A DNA stretch of 32,106 nucleotides from the NCBI GenBank assembly GCA_031261285.1, contig JAISKM010000144.1:1-32106 (forward strand), in the 5' to 3' direction. Shown in pieces: positions 24,370 through 32,106 of this stretch. A program made the translations under genes and the position numbers. Position 1 is the first letter of the stretch. Each line of letters begins with the position of its first letter. Under the pieces are notes generated by a model that had not been told where the DNA came from, made no database searches, and saw nothing but the letters and a program-made list of their open reading frames with translations. The DNA comes from Candidatus Symbiothrix sp. (GTDB taxonomy: Bacteria > Bacteroidota > Bacteroidia > Bacteroidales > Azobacteroidaceae).

Positions 24370-25086
24370 ATGGGAAGAGCATTTGAATACCGGAAAGCGA
24401 CAAAATTGAAACGATGGGGCAACATGGCCCGGGTGTTTACAAAATTAGGCAAGCAAATCACGATTGCCGTGAAAGAGGGTGGGGGTGACGCCGACACAAA
24501 CCCGCGTTTACGCGTGCTGATTCAGCAGTCGAAGAAAGAAAATATGCCGAAAGAAAACGTAGAACGCGCCATCAAAAAAGCGACGTCCAAAGATTTCACG
24601 GACTATAAAGAAATGGTGTACGAAGGCTACGGCCCATTTGGCATCGCGATTGTAGTGGAAACAGCAACGGACAATACGAATCGCACCGCCGCCAATGTAC
24701 GCAGCTATTTCACTAAATTTGGTGGCTCTCTGGGTGTCACAGGCAGTTTGCAATTCCTGTTCGACCGCAAATGCGTCTTCAAAATCACCCCAAAAGAAGG
24801 CGTCGATTTGGAAGAATTGGAATTGGAATTGATTGATTTGGGCGTAGACGAAGTAGAATTTGACGAAGAAGAAAACGTCATCCTCATTTACGGCGAATTT
24901 CAATCCTATTCTGCTATCCAAAAATACTTGGAAGAAAACGGCTACGAAATCAACTCCGCCGAATTTGAACGCATCCCCACAGACTACAAGGAAGTGACCG
25001 ACGAACAACGGGAAACCATCGACAAACTGTTAGAAAAATTTGATGAAGACGAAGACGTGCAAAACGTCTTCCACAATATGAAATGA
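24370..25086 (+). CDS. YebC/TACO1-family regulator
   Basis: The 238-residue protein of the YebC family acts on ribosomes to help translation of difficult motifs such as polyproline, and in older literature is called a transcriptional regulator. It starts MGRAFEYRKATKLKRWGNMARVF, a Bacteroidota variant of the usual M(A/G)GHSKW start. It contains the family segments GGGDADTNPRLRVLIQQSKKENMPKENVERAI, YEGYGPFGIAIVVE and TDNTNRTAANVRSYFTKFGGSLG, and an acidic C-terminus (FDEDEDVQNVFHNMK). It overlaps the next gene by 4 bases (ATGA), indicating translational coupling. Upstream lies a TTCATAA heptamer tract (about 24336-24362). Confidence 0.93.
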   Translation: MGRAFEYRKATKLKRWGNMARVFTKLGKQITIAVKEGGGDADTNPRLRVLIQQSKKENMPKENVERAIKKATSKDFTDYKEMVYEGYGPFGIAIVVETATDNTNRTAANVRSYFTKFGGSLGVTGSLQFLFDRKCVFKITPKEGVDLEELELELIDLGVDEVEFDEEENVILIYGEFQSYSAIQKYLEENGYEINSAEFERIPTDYKEVTDEQRETIDKLLEKFDEDEDVQNVFHNMK

Positions 25087-26735
25087 GAAACGATAAAAAA
25101 ATAGAAAAAAAGCAGTACCGCTCATTAGTGACCGGCAGTTGGTTGTTGGTAACTGTTAACTGGTTACTGTTAACTGCTAACTGTTTGGCGCAGCAAACGG
25201 TGACTTCGCCGCAGTTGGTGGTCAGCATCGTGGTTGACCAGTTGCGGGGCGACTATCTGCATTATTTTTCTCCGACTTTTGGTGAGCGGGGTTTCAAACG
25301 TCTGATGAACGAAGGGTTGGTCTATTACTCGGTCGATTTTGGTTTTCCAAACAAGAGTGGCGCGGCGAGTATAGCAAGCATTTACACTGGGGCGTATCCT
25401 TCTGAAAACGGTATCACGAGCGATACAAAATACGATTTAACGACCAATCGTGTGGTGTCGATTGTGGCTGACGACAGCTATTTAGGCAATTACACATCCG
25501 ATCGTTTGTCACCCATGGCTTTGCTGGCGTCCACGATTGGCGATGAACTGAAAATCGCGACACAGGGCAAAAGCCAAGTGATCGCCATTGCGCCCAACGC
25601 TGCCGAGGCGATTGTCGCGGGCGGTCGGAGTGCCACGTGCGCGTTGTGGTTGGACGATTACAATGGACGTTGGGCAACGAGTACCTATTATAAGGACGTG
25701 CCGCGTTTTGTCGATCGCTATAATTCAACCGAAGCACCGGCGAATTTTTCCGAAAAGGTGTGGCAACAGTCCCTTTCTCATTACACCGGATTCCCATATA
25801 CAAAGCGCACATCGCAGTTTTCGCATAAATTTTCAAAATCCAATCAAGATTATCGACGATTTAAGCAGTCGGCACTCATCAACACGGAAGTCACCAATTT
25901 GGCAACCTATATCATTAATCAAACGCCTTATCGTACAACTGTGGCGCCCGATTTTTTGGCACTTACCTATTACGCAGGCAATTATAGATACGGAAAAGAG
26001 CCGGAAGAATACAGCTACGAGGTGCAGGACACCTATTATCGCTTGGATAAAGAGTTGGAAAAACTGTTTGATCACCTCGAACGTCGCATCGGATTGAGAC
26101 ACGTGCTGATTATTTTGGCTTCGACAGGCTATTATGACGAATTGGCTTCGACCATTTCAGCAGGCTCAATGACCGGAAGTTCAGTGATCGCAGCAGGCGA
26201 ATTTTATCCCGAACGCTGCAAAGCCCTCCTCAACATGTACCTCATGGCGATGTACGGTCAAGGCAACTGGGTATTAGCCTATCACGATCACCAAATTTAT
26301 CTCGACAAAAAATTAGCAGAAGACAAAAAAATCAACCGCAAAGAACTCATCCAAAATGCCACCGATTTTGTAGCCCAATTTTCAGGCGTACAATCTTGTA
26401 GGGGCGTATCACATACGTCCTCCTCAACGGATTTGCCCGAAAACAAAGGCATAAACACAAAAATCAGCGGCGATCTATTCATAGACCTGCAACCGGGATG
26501 GACAGAAATGAACGCACAAAACCAAGCCAAAGATTATTCACGCAACGACGCCATCCTTGCACCACTGTTCATTTTTGGCGACAATCTCAAACACCAACAA
26601 ATCTACCGCCAAATCAAGGCAACAGAAATAGCACCAACCGTCTCCTCAATCCTCCGAATCCGCTCCCCAAATGCGAGCAAAGACGTTCCTTTGTTGGACG
26701 TCATTGCGGGCTTGACCCGCAATCCCATGAAGTGA
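25083..26735 (+). CDS. Alkaline phosphatase/PafA-like superfamily protein, catalytic motifs altered
   Basis: The 550-residue exported protein of the type I phosphodiesterase/nucleotide pyrophosphatase (alkaline phosphatase) fold. The N-terminal VVSIVVDQLRGDYL supplies a metal-ligand aspartate (D52). A segment FGFPNKSGAASIASIYTGAYP (about 87-106) occupies the position of the catalytic Thr/Ser loop, and the fold continues with DELKIATQGKSQVIAIA. Where active enzymes carry an SDHG-type metal motif, this protein reads LASTGYYDE (about 345-353), so it may be inactive or use other ligands. Three repeats lie in frame: the signal peptide core (25134-25185, period 7), an internal SCRGVSHTSSS peptide (about 26397-26425), and the last residues VIAGLTRNPMK (26700-26735). 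The start overlaps yebC by 4 bases. Confidence 0.78.
   Translation: MRNDKKIEKKQYRSLVTGSWLLVTVNWLLLTANCLAQQTVTSPQLVVSIVVDQLRGDYLHYFSPTFGERGFKRLMNEGLVYYSVDFGFPNKSGAASIASIYTGAYPSENGITSDTKYDLTTNRVVSIVADDSYLGNYTSDRLSPMALLASTIGDELKIATQGKSQVIAIAPNAAEAIVAGGRSATCALWLDDYNGRWATSTYYKDVPRFVDRYNSTEAPANFSEKVWQQSLSHYTGFPYTKRTSQFSHKFSKSNQDYRRFKQSALINTEVTNLATYIINQTPYRTTVAPDFLALTYYAGNYRYGKEPEEYSYEVQDTYYRLDKELEKLFDHLERRIGLRHVLIILASTGYYDELASTISAGSMTGSSVIAAGEFYPERCKALLNMYLMAMYGQGNWVLAYHDHQIYLDKKLAEDKKINRKELIQNATDFVAQFSGVQSCRGVSHTSSSTDLPENKGINTKISGDLFIDLQPGWTEMNAQNQAKDYSRNDAILAPLFIFGDNLKHQQIYRQIKATEIAPTVSSILRIRSPNASKDVPLLDVIAGLTRNPMK
25134..25185 (+). repeat. Heptanucleotide repeat encoding a signal peptide core
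   Basis: Consecutive 7-base units GTAACTG, TTAACTG, GTTACTG, TTAACTG, CTAACTG follow TTGGTTG-like units. They are read in frame as the hydrophobic stretch SWLLVTVNWLLLTANCLA. Confidence 0.85.
26397..26425. repeat. TAGGGGCGTATCACATACGTCC repeat inside the phosphatase-like gene
   Basis: TAGGGGCGTA, TCACA, then TACGTCCTCC forms an imperfect hairpin of the class found at 6117-6136 and 17930-17943. It is read in frame as CRGVSHTSS. Confidence 0.7.
26700..26724. repeat. TTGCGGGCTTGACCCGCAA repeat at the 3' end of the phosphatase-like gene
   Basis: A perfect copy of the repeat supplies codons for VIAGLTRNP and, a few bases on, the stop codon. A degenerate copy follows outside the gene at 26752-26794. 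Confidence 0.9.
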
Positions 26736-26820
26736 TGGGATAATTAACAGGAGATTGCGGGTATCCTGAACTTGATTCAGGACCTTCAATGACGATTAAA
26801 AAACAAAAAACAATAATAAA

Positions 26821-29800
26821 ATGGGTTTTAACGATATTTTATCAAAGGTGTTTGGGAACAAATCCCAACGCGACCTCAAAGAAATTGATCCGTATGTGCA
26901 AAAAGTGCTGGCGGTGTATCCAAGCGTCGAAAAATTGTCGAACGACGAGTTACGCAACCGCACACAGCAACTATTGGCTGACATTCAGTCACGCGTAGCA
27001 AAAGAAACGGAAAAGATAGCAGAATTGCGCGCTTCCATCGACAGTTTGGAATTGGAAGACCGCGAAAAAGTGTGGGCGGAAATCGACAAAATCGAGAAAG
27101 AAGTCACCGAAACGCACGAAAAAACGCTGGACGAAATTCTACCGGAAGTGTTTTCAATCGTGAAAGACACGGCACGCCGATTCACCGAAAGCGAAGAAAT
27201 TCGCGTGACGGCAACCGATTTTGACCGTCATTTGGCAACCAAACACGATTTTGTGACCATCGACGGCGACACAGCCGTTTTCAAAAATCACTGGATGGCA
27301 GGCGGCAACGAAATCACGTGGGACATGATCCATTACAACGTCCAGTTGTTTGGTGGGGTCGTGCTGCACAAAGGAAAAATCGCCGAAATGGCAACCGGTG
27401 AAGGTAAAACATTGGTGGCAACGCTGCCGGTGTTCCTGAACGCGATGACGCGCAATGGGGTACACGTGGTGACGGTCAACGACTACCTGTCCAAACGTGA
27501 CTCGGAGTGGATGGGACCGCTGTATATGTTTCATGGACTGTCTGTGGACTGCATTGACAAGCATCGCCCGAACTCCAACGAACGTCGCAAAGCCTACGAA
27601 GCCGACATCACGTTTGGCACGAACAACGAATTTGGCTTTGACTATTTGCGCGACAACATGGCGATTAGTCCGGCTGATTTGGTGCAACGCAAGCACAATT
27701 ACGCGATTGTCGATGAGGTCGATTCGGTCTTGATTGACGATGCACGAACGCCGCTGATTATCTCCGGTCCTGTGCCCAAGGGCGAAGACCAGCTGTTTGA
27801 AGAATACCGCACCCGCATCGAAAATGTCGTGGATGTGCAACGCAAATTGACCAACAGTCTGCTGGCAGAAGCGAAAAAACTGATTGAAAGCAGCGACGAA
27901 AAGCAGCAGGAGGAAGGTTTTAAGCTGTTGTTCCGCTCCTATAAAGGGATGCCGAAAAATAAGGCACTCATCAAATTTTTGAGCGAACCGGGCGTGAAAG
28001 CACGCATGCTGAAAACGGAAGAGTTTTACATGCAGCAGCAAAATAAGGACATGCACCTCATCACGGACGAACTGTATTTCGTGATTGACGAGAAAAATAA
28101 CTCGATTGAATTGACCGACAAAGGTCACGAGGCATTGGCGGGACATTCCGACGATCCCGATTTTTTCGTGTTGCCCGATATTGGTGTGAAAATTGCAGAA
28201 ATTGAAACTCAAGCATTTGCCGACGATGAAAAACAGGCAAAAAAGGACGAATTGATGCAGAATTACGCCGTGAAATCGGAACGCGTGCACACGGTTAATC
28301 AGCTGTTGAAAGCGTATTGCTTGTTTGAAAAGGACGACGAATACGTCGTGATTGATAACAAAGTCATGATTGTGGACGAGCAAACCGGACGTGTGATGGA
28401 AGGTCGTCGCTATTCCGACGGTCTGCATCAGGCGATTGAAGCGAAAGAACGCGTGACGGTAGAGGCTGCTACACAGACGTTTGCGACGATTACGTTGCAA
28501 AATTATTTCCGTATGTATCACAAACTTGCGGGGATGACCGGTACGGCGGAAACGGAAGCGGGCGAGTTGTGGGATATTTACAAATTGGATGTGGTGGTGA
28601 TTCCGACCAACCGTCCGATTGTGCGCGATGATATGAACGACCGCGTCTACAAGACGGCGCGTGAAAAATATACGGCTGTTATTGATGAAATTATCAAACT
28701 GAAAGAAGCCGGTCGCCCCGTTTTGGTGGGCACGACGTCGGTTGAAATTTCAGAATTGTTGAGCCGCATGCTTAACCTGCGCAAGATTCCGCACAATGTG
28801 TTGAATGCGAAATTGCACCAAAAGGAAGCGGATATTGTGGCACAAGCCGGTCAAACGGGTACGGTGACGATTGCGACGAACATGGCGGGTCGTGGTACCG
28901 ACATCAAGCTATCGCCCGAAGTGAAAGCTGCCGGCGGTTTGGCGATTATCGGGACGGAACGTCACGATTCTCGACGTGTGGACAGGCAGTTGCGCGGTCG
29001 CGCCGGTCGTCAAGGCGACCCTGGTTCGTCCGTTTTCTTCGTGTCGCTCGAAGATAATTTGATGCGTCTGTTTGCCAGCGAACGCATTGCCGGCATGATG
29101 GATCGCATGGGCTTCAAGGAAGGCGAAGTGCTGGAACACAAATTTCTCAATCAAGCCGTGGAACGCGCCCAAAAGAAGGTGGAAGAAAACAATTTTGGTA
29201 TTCGTAAACGGTTGCTGGAATACGACGACGTGATGAATTCGCAACGTGAAGTCATCTACACGCGACGTAAGCATGCTTTGGTGGGCGAACGCATTGGGTT
29301 GGATGTTTTGAATATGCTTTACGACACGTCTGTTTCGATTGCCGACAATTTTGCAGGCACCGGCGATTATGAAGGCTTGAAATTTGAACTCTACAAAACG
29401 CTGGCACTGGAATCGCCGGTAAGTGAGGAGGATTTTCGCAAAATGCGCGCCGACGAACTCACAGACAGTATTTTCTCGGCTGCGATGGAAAGTTTCAAAC
29501 GCAAAAACGAACGCATGATTCAAATTGCGTTGCCCAACATCAAAAATGCGTACAAAACGCATGGCGACAAATTTGAAAACATCATCGTGCCCATCACCGA
29601 CGGCGTCAAAATGTACAATATCAGCACCAATCTCAAGGCTGCCAACGATTCGGATGCGAAAGAAATCGTCAAATCATTTGAAAAAGCGATTTTGCTCCAC
29701 AGCATCGACGAATCGTGGAAAGAACACCTGCGCGAAATGGACGAATTGCGCCATTCGGTGCAAAATGCCAGCTACGAAAATAAAGATCCGTTGTTGATTT

Positions 29801-30126
29801 ACAAGCTCGAATCGTTCAATTTGTTCAAAACGATGGTCGACAGCATGAACCGCAAAACGGTTGCCGTATTGATGCGCGGACAGTTGCCGCTACGCGAACC
29901 GGAAGTGCGCCAGGCAGCTCCCGAACAAAAGACCGACTTTTCGCGCTACAAAACGCAAAAAGACGAATTAGACGAAGTGCGCCGCATACAAGGCAACGTA
30001 GCCGCTCAAGACACCCGCGCACAGCAACAAAAACGCGAACCGTTCAAAGCCGAAAAAACAGTAGGTCGCAACGACCCCTGCCCGTGCGGTAGCGGCAAAA
30101 AATTTAAAAATTGTCACGGGGCGTGA
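26821..30126 (+). CDS. secA: Preprotein translocase ATPase SecA
   Basis: Motor ATPase that drives proteins through the SecYEG channel. The 1101-residue length matches Bacteroidota SecA, which carries extra insertions. Seen in order: N-terminal [12 protein letters not shown]; Walker [10 protein letters not shown] at about 190-198; Walker B/DEAD box [19 protein letters not shown] starting at 298; the preprotein cross-linking domain; NLVPTNRP-like [50 protein letters not shown]; the helical wing/scaffold with [11 protein letters not shown]; and the C-terminal zinc-binding SEC-C motif [15 protein letters not shown]. No repeat intrudes in this gene. A degraded second copy of the SEC-C coding tail lies downstream at 30228-30270. 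Confidence 0.97.
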   Translation: MGFNDILSKVFGNKSQRDLKEIDPYVQKVLAVYPSVEKLSNDELRNRTQQLLADIQSRVAKETEKIAELRASIDSLELEDREKVWAEIDKIEKEVTETHEKTLDEILPEVFSIVKDTARRFTESEEIRVTATDFDRHLATKHDFVTIDGDTAVFKNHWMAGGNEITWDMIHYNVQLFGGVVLHKGKIAEMATGEGKTLVATLPVFLNAMTRNGVHVVTVNDYLSKRDSEWMGPLYMFHGLSVDCIDKHRPNSNERRKAYEADITFGTNNEFGFDYLRDNMAISPADLVQRKHNYAIVDEVDSVLIDDARTPLIISGPVPKGEDQLFEEYRTRIENVVDVQRKLTNSLLAEAKKLIESSDEKQQEEGFKLLFRSYKGMPKNKALIKFLSEPGVKARMLKTEEFYMQQQNKDMHLITDELYFVIDEKNNSIELTDKGHEALAGHSDDPDFFVLPDIGVKIAEIETQAFADDEKQAKKDELMQNYAVKSERVHTVNQLLKAYCLFEKDDEYVVIDNKVMIVDEQTGRVMEGRRYSDGLHQAIEAKERVTVEAATQTFATITLQNYFRMYHKLAGMTGTAETEAGELWDIYKLDVVVIPTNRPIVRDDMNDRVYKTAREKYTAVIDEIIKLKEAGRPVLVGTTSVEISELLSRMLNLRKIPHNVLNAKLHQKEADIVAQAGQTGTVTIATNMAGRGTDIKLSPEVKAAGGLAIIGTERHDSRRVDRQLRGRAGRQGDPGSSVFFVSLEDNLMRLFASERIAGMMDRMGFKEGEVLEHKFLNQAVERAQKKVEENNFGIRKRLLEYDDVMNSQREVIYTRRKHALVGERIGLDVLNMLYDTSVSIADNFAGTGDYEGLKFELYKTLALESPVSEEDFRKMRADELTDSIFSAAMESFKRKNERMIQIALPNIKNAYKTHGDKFENIIVPITDGVKMYNISTNLKAANDSDAKEIVKSFEKAILLHSIDESWKEHLREMDELRHSVQNASYENKDPLLIYKLESFNLFKTMVDSMNRKTVAVLMRGQLPLREPEVRQAAPEQKTDFSRYKTQKDELDEVRRIQGNVAAQDTRAQQQKREPFKAEKTVGRNDPCPCGSGKKFKNCHGA

Positions 30127-30142
30127 TTTTTTATTCAAAAAA

Positions 30143-30202
30143 ATTGCAAGTATGTTTGTAATAATTCGTATATTTGCAGATTATTACAAACATACTTGCA
30201 AT
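30143..30202 (+). promoter_or_regulatory. Palindromic promoter/operator upstream of the toxin-antitoxin module
   Basis: Two perfect 23-base arms (30143-30165 and 30180-30202) flank a 14-base centre, TCGTATATTTGCAG, which contains the -7 box TATATTTG (30169-30176). An ATTG at 30143 serves as a -33 candidate 22 bases upstream. A dimeric repressor bound to the arms would cover the promoter, the usual autoregulation of toxin-antitoxin operons. A sister element lies at 30891-30950. Confidence 0.75.
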
Positions 30203-30227
30203 AAATTGATATGAAAACAAAGAAAAA

Positions 30228-30270
30228 TGTAAATGCGGCAGTGGCAAAAAAACAAAAATTGTCACGGGGC
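30228..30270 (+). pseudogene. Degraded duplicate of the secA SEC-C tail
   Basis: The bases here match secA 30085-30122 closely (TGCGG-AG-GGCAAAAAA, then AAAAATTGTCACGGGGC). They would read CKCGSGK and, after a one- or two-base frame change, KNCHGA. The frame is broken, so it is a remnant rather than a gene. It lies between the palindromic promoter and the antitoxin gene. Confidence 0.75.
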
Positions 30271-30295
30271 ATTAAAAATTCATAAAATATTGATT

Positions 30296-30514
30296 ATGGA
30301 AACATTAACAATTGAACTTAAAGATAGGCAGACATTCCAGTTGCTGAAAAATTTGGAAGATATGAATTTGTTGGCTATTGTTTACAGCACAAAAAAAGCA
30401 AAACTCAACACTAAAATATCTGAACGCCTCGCCGGGTCAATTACTTCGATGCAAGCGGAAGTAATGTATCGTGAATTAGAACAAATACGTGGAGAATGGG
30501 ACAGAACTATTTGA
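30296..30514 (+). CDS. Antitoxin of a VapBC-like module
   Basis: The 72-residue protein METLTIELKDRQTFQLLKNL... is encoded directly before a PIN-domain toxin and overlaps it by 19 bases, the standard antitoxin-toxin layout. The N-terminal beta-strand (TLTIELKD) then helices resemble the DNA-binding and toxin-wrapping halves of small antitoxins, with an acidic/charged C-terminus (YRELEQIRGEWDRTI). The exact antitoxin class was not recognised. I take the ATG at 30296; a longer reading from 30233 would run through the secA-tail remnant and is unlikely. It probably binds the palindrome at 30143-30202 to repress its own operon. Confidence 0.8.
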   Translation: METLTIELKDRQTFQLLKNLEDMNLLAIVYSTKKAKLNTKISERLAGSITSMQAEVMYRELEQIRGEWDRTI

Positions 30515-30882
30515 TTGACACCAACGTCATTATTGATTTTTCTCAACAAAGGTTTACTCCTAATATAGCCCGTCAGGTTGCAGAAATTCTTGATAATACC
30601 CCGATAATATCTGCCATTACTCAAATTGAATTGCTGGGCTTTTCAATAGTACCTCAACAAATGAAAGACTTTGTTGATGTAGCTGATATTTTGAATATCA
30701 GCCAGTCTGTTATATTTAAAACAATCGAAATTCGCAGGTCATATAAAATTAAATTGCCTGATGCAATTATTGCGGCAACTGCATTAGAAAACAATCTGAT
30801 ATTATTAACGCGCAATAGTTCCGACTTTAAAAAAATAAGCAATCTAAAATTGGAGAATCCGTACGATTGGCAAAATGAATAG
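30496..30882 (+). CDS. vapC: PIN-domain ribonuclease toxin, VapC family
   Basis: The 128-residue PIN-domain protein cleaves RNA (commonly tRNA or rRNA in VapC toxins) using acidic residues that hold Mg2+. The PIN acidic set is present: D8 in LIDTNVIIDF, E45 in ISAITQIELLGF, D89 in KLPDAIIAATA and D110 in RNSSDFKKI. Size and motif spacing match VapC. The gene overlaps the antitoxin gene by 19 bases and shares its promoter. The pair is bracketed by two similar palindromic promoters, which suggests it moves or was duplicated as a cassette. Target RNA unknown. Confidence 0.9.
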   Translation: MGQNYLIDTNVIIDFSQQRFTPNIARQVAEILDNTPIISAITQIELLGFSIVPQQMKDFVDVADILNISQSVIFKTIEIRRSYKIKLPDAIIAATALENNLILLTRNSSDFKKISNLKLENPYDWQNE

Positions 30883-30890
30883 ATTTTAAA

Positions 30891-30950
30891 ATTGTAGTTA
30901 TGTTTATAATAATTTGTATATTTGCAGATTATTATAAACATGATTACAAT
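30891..30950 (+). promoter_or_regulatory. Second palindromic promoter, after the toxin gene
   Basis: 23-base arms (30891-30913 and 30928-30950, 21 of 23 pairing) surround TTGTATATTTGCAG, which has the -7 box TATATTTG (30917-30924) and an ATTG 22 bases upstream. Arms and centre resemble the element at 30143-30202 (19 of 23 and 13 of 14 bases). It points toward the structured RNA and the BspA-like gene. Confidence 0.7.
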
Positions 30951-31011
30951 AAATAAGTATTACAATAAAGAAAAAGTGATTACGTCCGATATTAATACGA
31001 AAATATTTTTT

Positions 31012-31228
31012 TGATTATGATATAAAAAAAGAAAAAACGTGCGTAAAGCGCACAAATAAAACATATTAAAATAGCGTTTTGCTATATTCTTGTCGTTGAA
31101 AATTAGGAACTTTCAAAAATCTACAAGAATAAGTTAGTAAACGCTCGCAGAAATGCGGGCTTAACTTATTTGTAGATTTAGGTTTCCTAATACCTCAACG
31201 GCGGATAATGTTAAGTCCGCTATTTTTA
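31012..31228 (+). ncRNA. Structured leader/sRNA candidate, copy 3
   Basis: It starts with TATGATATAAAAA, shared with copy 2. Helices: GTGCG/CGCAC (31039-31043 with 31049-31053), ATAGC/GCTAT (31071-31075 with 31081-31085), CGTTGA/TCAACG (31094-31099 with 31195-31200), ATTAGGA/TCCTAAT (31102-31108 with 31185-31191), AAATCTACAA/TTGTAGATTT (31117-31126 with 31170-31179), AAGTTAG/TTAACTT near 31131-31137 with 31161-31167, and a GAAA-capped hairpin (31143-31149 with 31154-31160). It ends with GCGGA/TCCGC (31201-31205 with 31216-31220) and TATTTTT. The layout equals copies 1 and 2, but nearly all stem bases differ. It lies 76 bases before the LRR gene. The likely promoter is at 30917-30924. Confidence 0.75.
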
Positions 31229-31303
31229 TGTCCAAAAATGAATAATTTTTTACAAACAATAATTTAAAAAGGTTGCGCCCGACACAAACTTAGGGATTTC
31301 ATT

Positions 31304-32106
31304 ATGAAACAACTTTGTATCTTATTTTTAATGGTTTTATGCTTTTGTGGCTTTACGAACAAAGCAATGGGGCAAACGTGGAATATCAGCGATAATTCCA
31401 CATCAGGTAATAATGTTAGCGCAACCCTCAGCGGAAGTACTTTAACTATCAGCGGAACAGGAAATATGGCTGATTTCGATGTAAGTGTCGAAGGTGAAGC
31501 CCCTTGGTATTCCGTGCGCACGAATATTCAGACCGTTACCATACAGAACGGCGTAACCAACATTGGAAACCGCGCCTTTAAAGATTGCAGTAACCTGCGA
31601 ACAATCACAGCCCTTCCGGTTTCCGTTACCAAAATTGGGTATCAATCATTTTATAACTGTACGCATTCGAATTTTACGGCAATCACAATTCCTGCCACTG
31701 TTAATACCATAGAAGGCGAGGCATTTTTGAATTGTACCAATTTGAAAACCGTTACATTAGAAAACGGAAGCGGTACGCTGAATTTTGCTCGTTACCGCAT
31801 TGGTACTACAGGCAGTAACTATCGCTACGGCTGGTTTCTAGGCAGCCCTGTTCAAACTTTGAATTTAGGGCGGAACTATACCTACGAAACAACTAATCCA
31901 ATTATTGATATACAGGCAACGCTGCAAACCTTAACTATTAAAATTACGGTTACAAGCATTGGAGTAGATGCTTTTTCCAACTGTTCACTTTTGAAAACAG
32001 TTACTTTTGAAGATGGAAGTGCCACTTTGAATTTTTCTAAAAGTGCCGGTGTAAGTACAGAGAACTATTTCGCAAACACTCCGATAGAAACCCTGTATCT
32101 TGGTAG
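31304..32106 (+). CDS. BspA-like leucine-rich-repeat surface protein, 3' partial
   Basis: Secreted protein whose frame is still open at the window end (267 full codons seen). The signal peptide is MKQLCILFLMVLCFCGFTNK, with cleavage probably before QTW. Mature sequence begins with WNISDNSTSGNNVSATLSG, then Thr/Asn-rich stretches. LRR_5 (BspA/TpLRR) repeats of about 23-25 residues follow, such as VTNIGNRAFKDCSNLRTITA, TIEGEAFLNCTNLKTVTL and VTSIGVDAFSNCSLLKTVTF. These proteins are surface adhesins in many Bacteroidales; several have a type IX secretion tail, which would lie outside the window. It sits directly downstream of structured RNA copy 3, so that RNA may control it. Confidence 0.85.
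   Translation, partial: MKQLCILFLMVLCFCGFTNKAMGQTWNISDNSTSGNNVSATLSGSTLTISGTGNMADFDVSVEGEAPWYSVRTNIQTVTIQNGVTNIGNRAFKDCSNLRTITALPVSVTKIGYQSFYNCTHSNFTAITIPATVNTIEGEAFLNCTNLKTVTLENGSGTLNFARYRIGTTGSNYRYGWFLGSPVQTLNLGRNYTYETTNPIIDIQATLQTLTIKITVTSIGVDAFSNCSLLKTVTFEDGSATLNFSKSAGVSTENYFANTPIETLYLG

Noticed and set aside
27154..28521. Long open frame (455 codons) on the minus strand inside secA
   Set aside because: It lies wholly antisense to a clear SecA and its product is Phe/His-rich with no recognisable motif, as expected from the complement of a conserved gene.
30210..30287. Tiny frame MKTKKNVNAAVAKKQK after the palindromic promoter
   Set aside because: It reads the secA-tail remnant in a wrong frame, so it is unlikely to be a selected gene, though it could be translated as a leader.
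30143..30950. Toxin-antitoxin cassette as a transposon
   Set aside because: No transposase is present and the flanking palindromes look like promoters with operators. A mobile origin is kept only as a possibility in the findings.

Overview
This window looks like chromosomal DNA from a member of the Bacteroidales (Bacteroidota). The evidence is repeated promoters of the Bacteroidota type (a TTTG-like -33 box and a TAnnTTTG -7 box, often TACCTTTG), a di-heme-type sdhC-sdhA-sdhB succinate dehydrogenase/fumarate reductase operon, DUF5687 and DUF4296 families, a long (about 1100-residue) SecA with a SEC-C tail, GH92/GH125 mannosidases and a BspA-like leucine-rich-repeat protein. Genus cannot be read from the sequence.

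Layout. 1-1022: 3' part of a GltA-like NADPH-dependent glutamate synthase/oxidoreductase. 1041-2496: intergenic hairpins, a frameshifted surface-protein pseudogene and a structured RNA on the minus strand. 2497-6095: sdhC, sdhA, sdhB. 6141-8618 (minus): a lipoprotein gene, an ECF sigma factor, and a membrane-anchored protein with a barrel-like C-terminus. 8813-12483: a GH125 plus GH92 alpha-mannosidase pair. 12610-14764: an ABC exporter (DUF5687 permease plus ATPase). 14847-15317: a small DUF5618/HEPN-like protein. 15291-16231: a second, inverted copy of the 1468-2419 segment, with an intact secreted-protein gene. 16442-17620: a larger secreted protein with a Big_2-like domain. 17983-18231: a GlsB/YeaQ membrane protein. 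18426-21506 (minus): lspA, a DUF4296 lipoprotein gene and sppA. 21729-30126: pheT, yebC, a PafA-like phosphatase-fold protein, and secA. 30143-30950: a VapBC-type toxin-antitoxin module between two paralogous palindromic promoters. 31304 to the end: a BspA-like LRR protein, incomplete at its 3' end.

Two things stand out. First, a structured RNA occurs three times (2049-2307 minus, 15404-15662 plus, about 31012-31228 plus). Primary sequence differs but the same helices are kept by compensatory changes. Each copy follows a promoter, ends in a terminator-like hairpin with a U tract, and lies upstream of a secreted-protein gene. It is a candidate undescribed leader RNA or sRNA family. Second, the genome is full of short palindromic repeats and of tandem repeats with a period of exactly 7 nt. 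Many sit in frame inside genes: twice in pheT, three times in the phosphatase-like gene (including its signal peptide and C-terminus), and also in the anti-sigma/barrel protein, a DUF4296 lipoprotein, a Big_2 protein and gltA. This resembles the protein-invading palindromic elements of Rickettsia.

The housekeeping genes (sdh, secA, lspA, sppA, yebC) look intact. I saw no tRNA, rRNA, CRISPR array or transposase.
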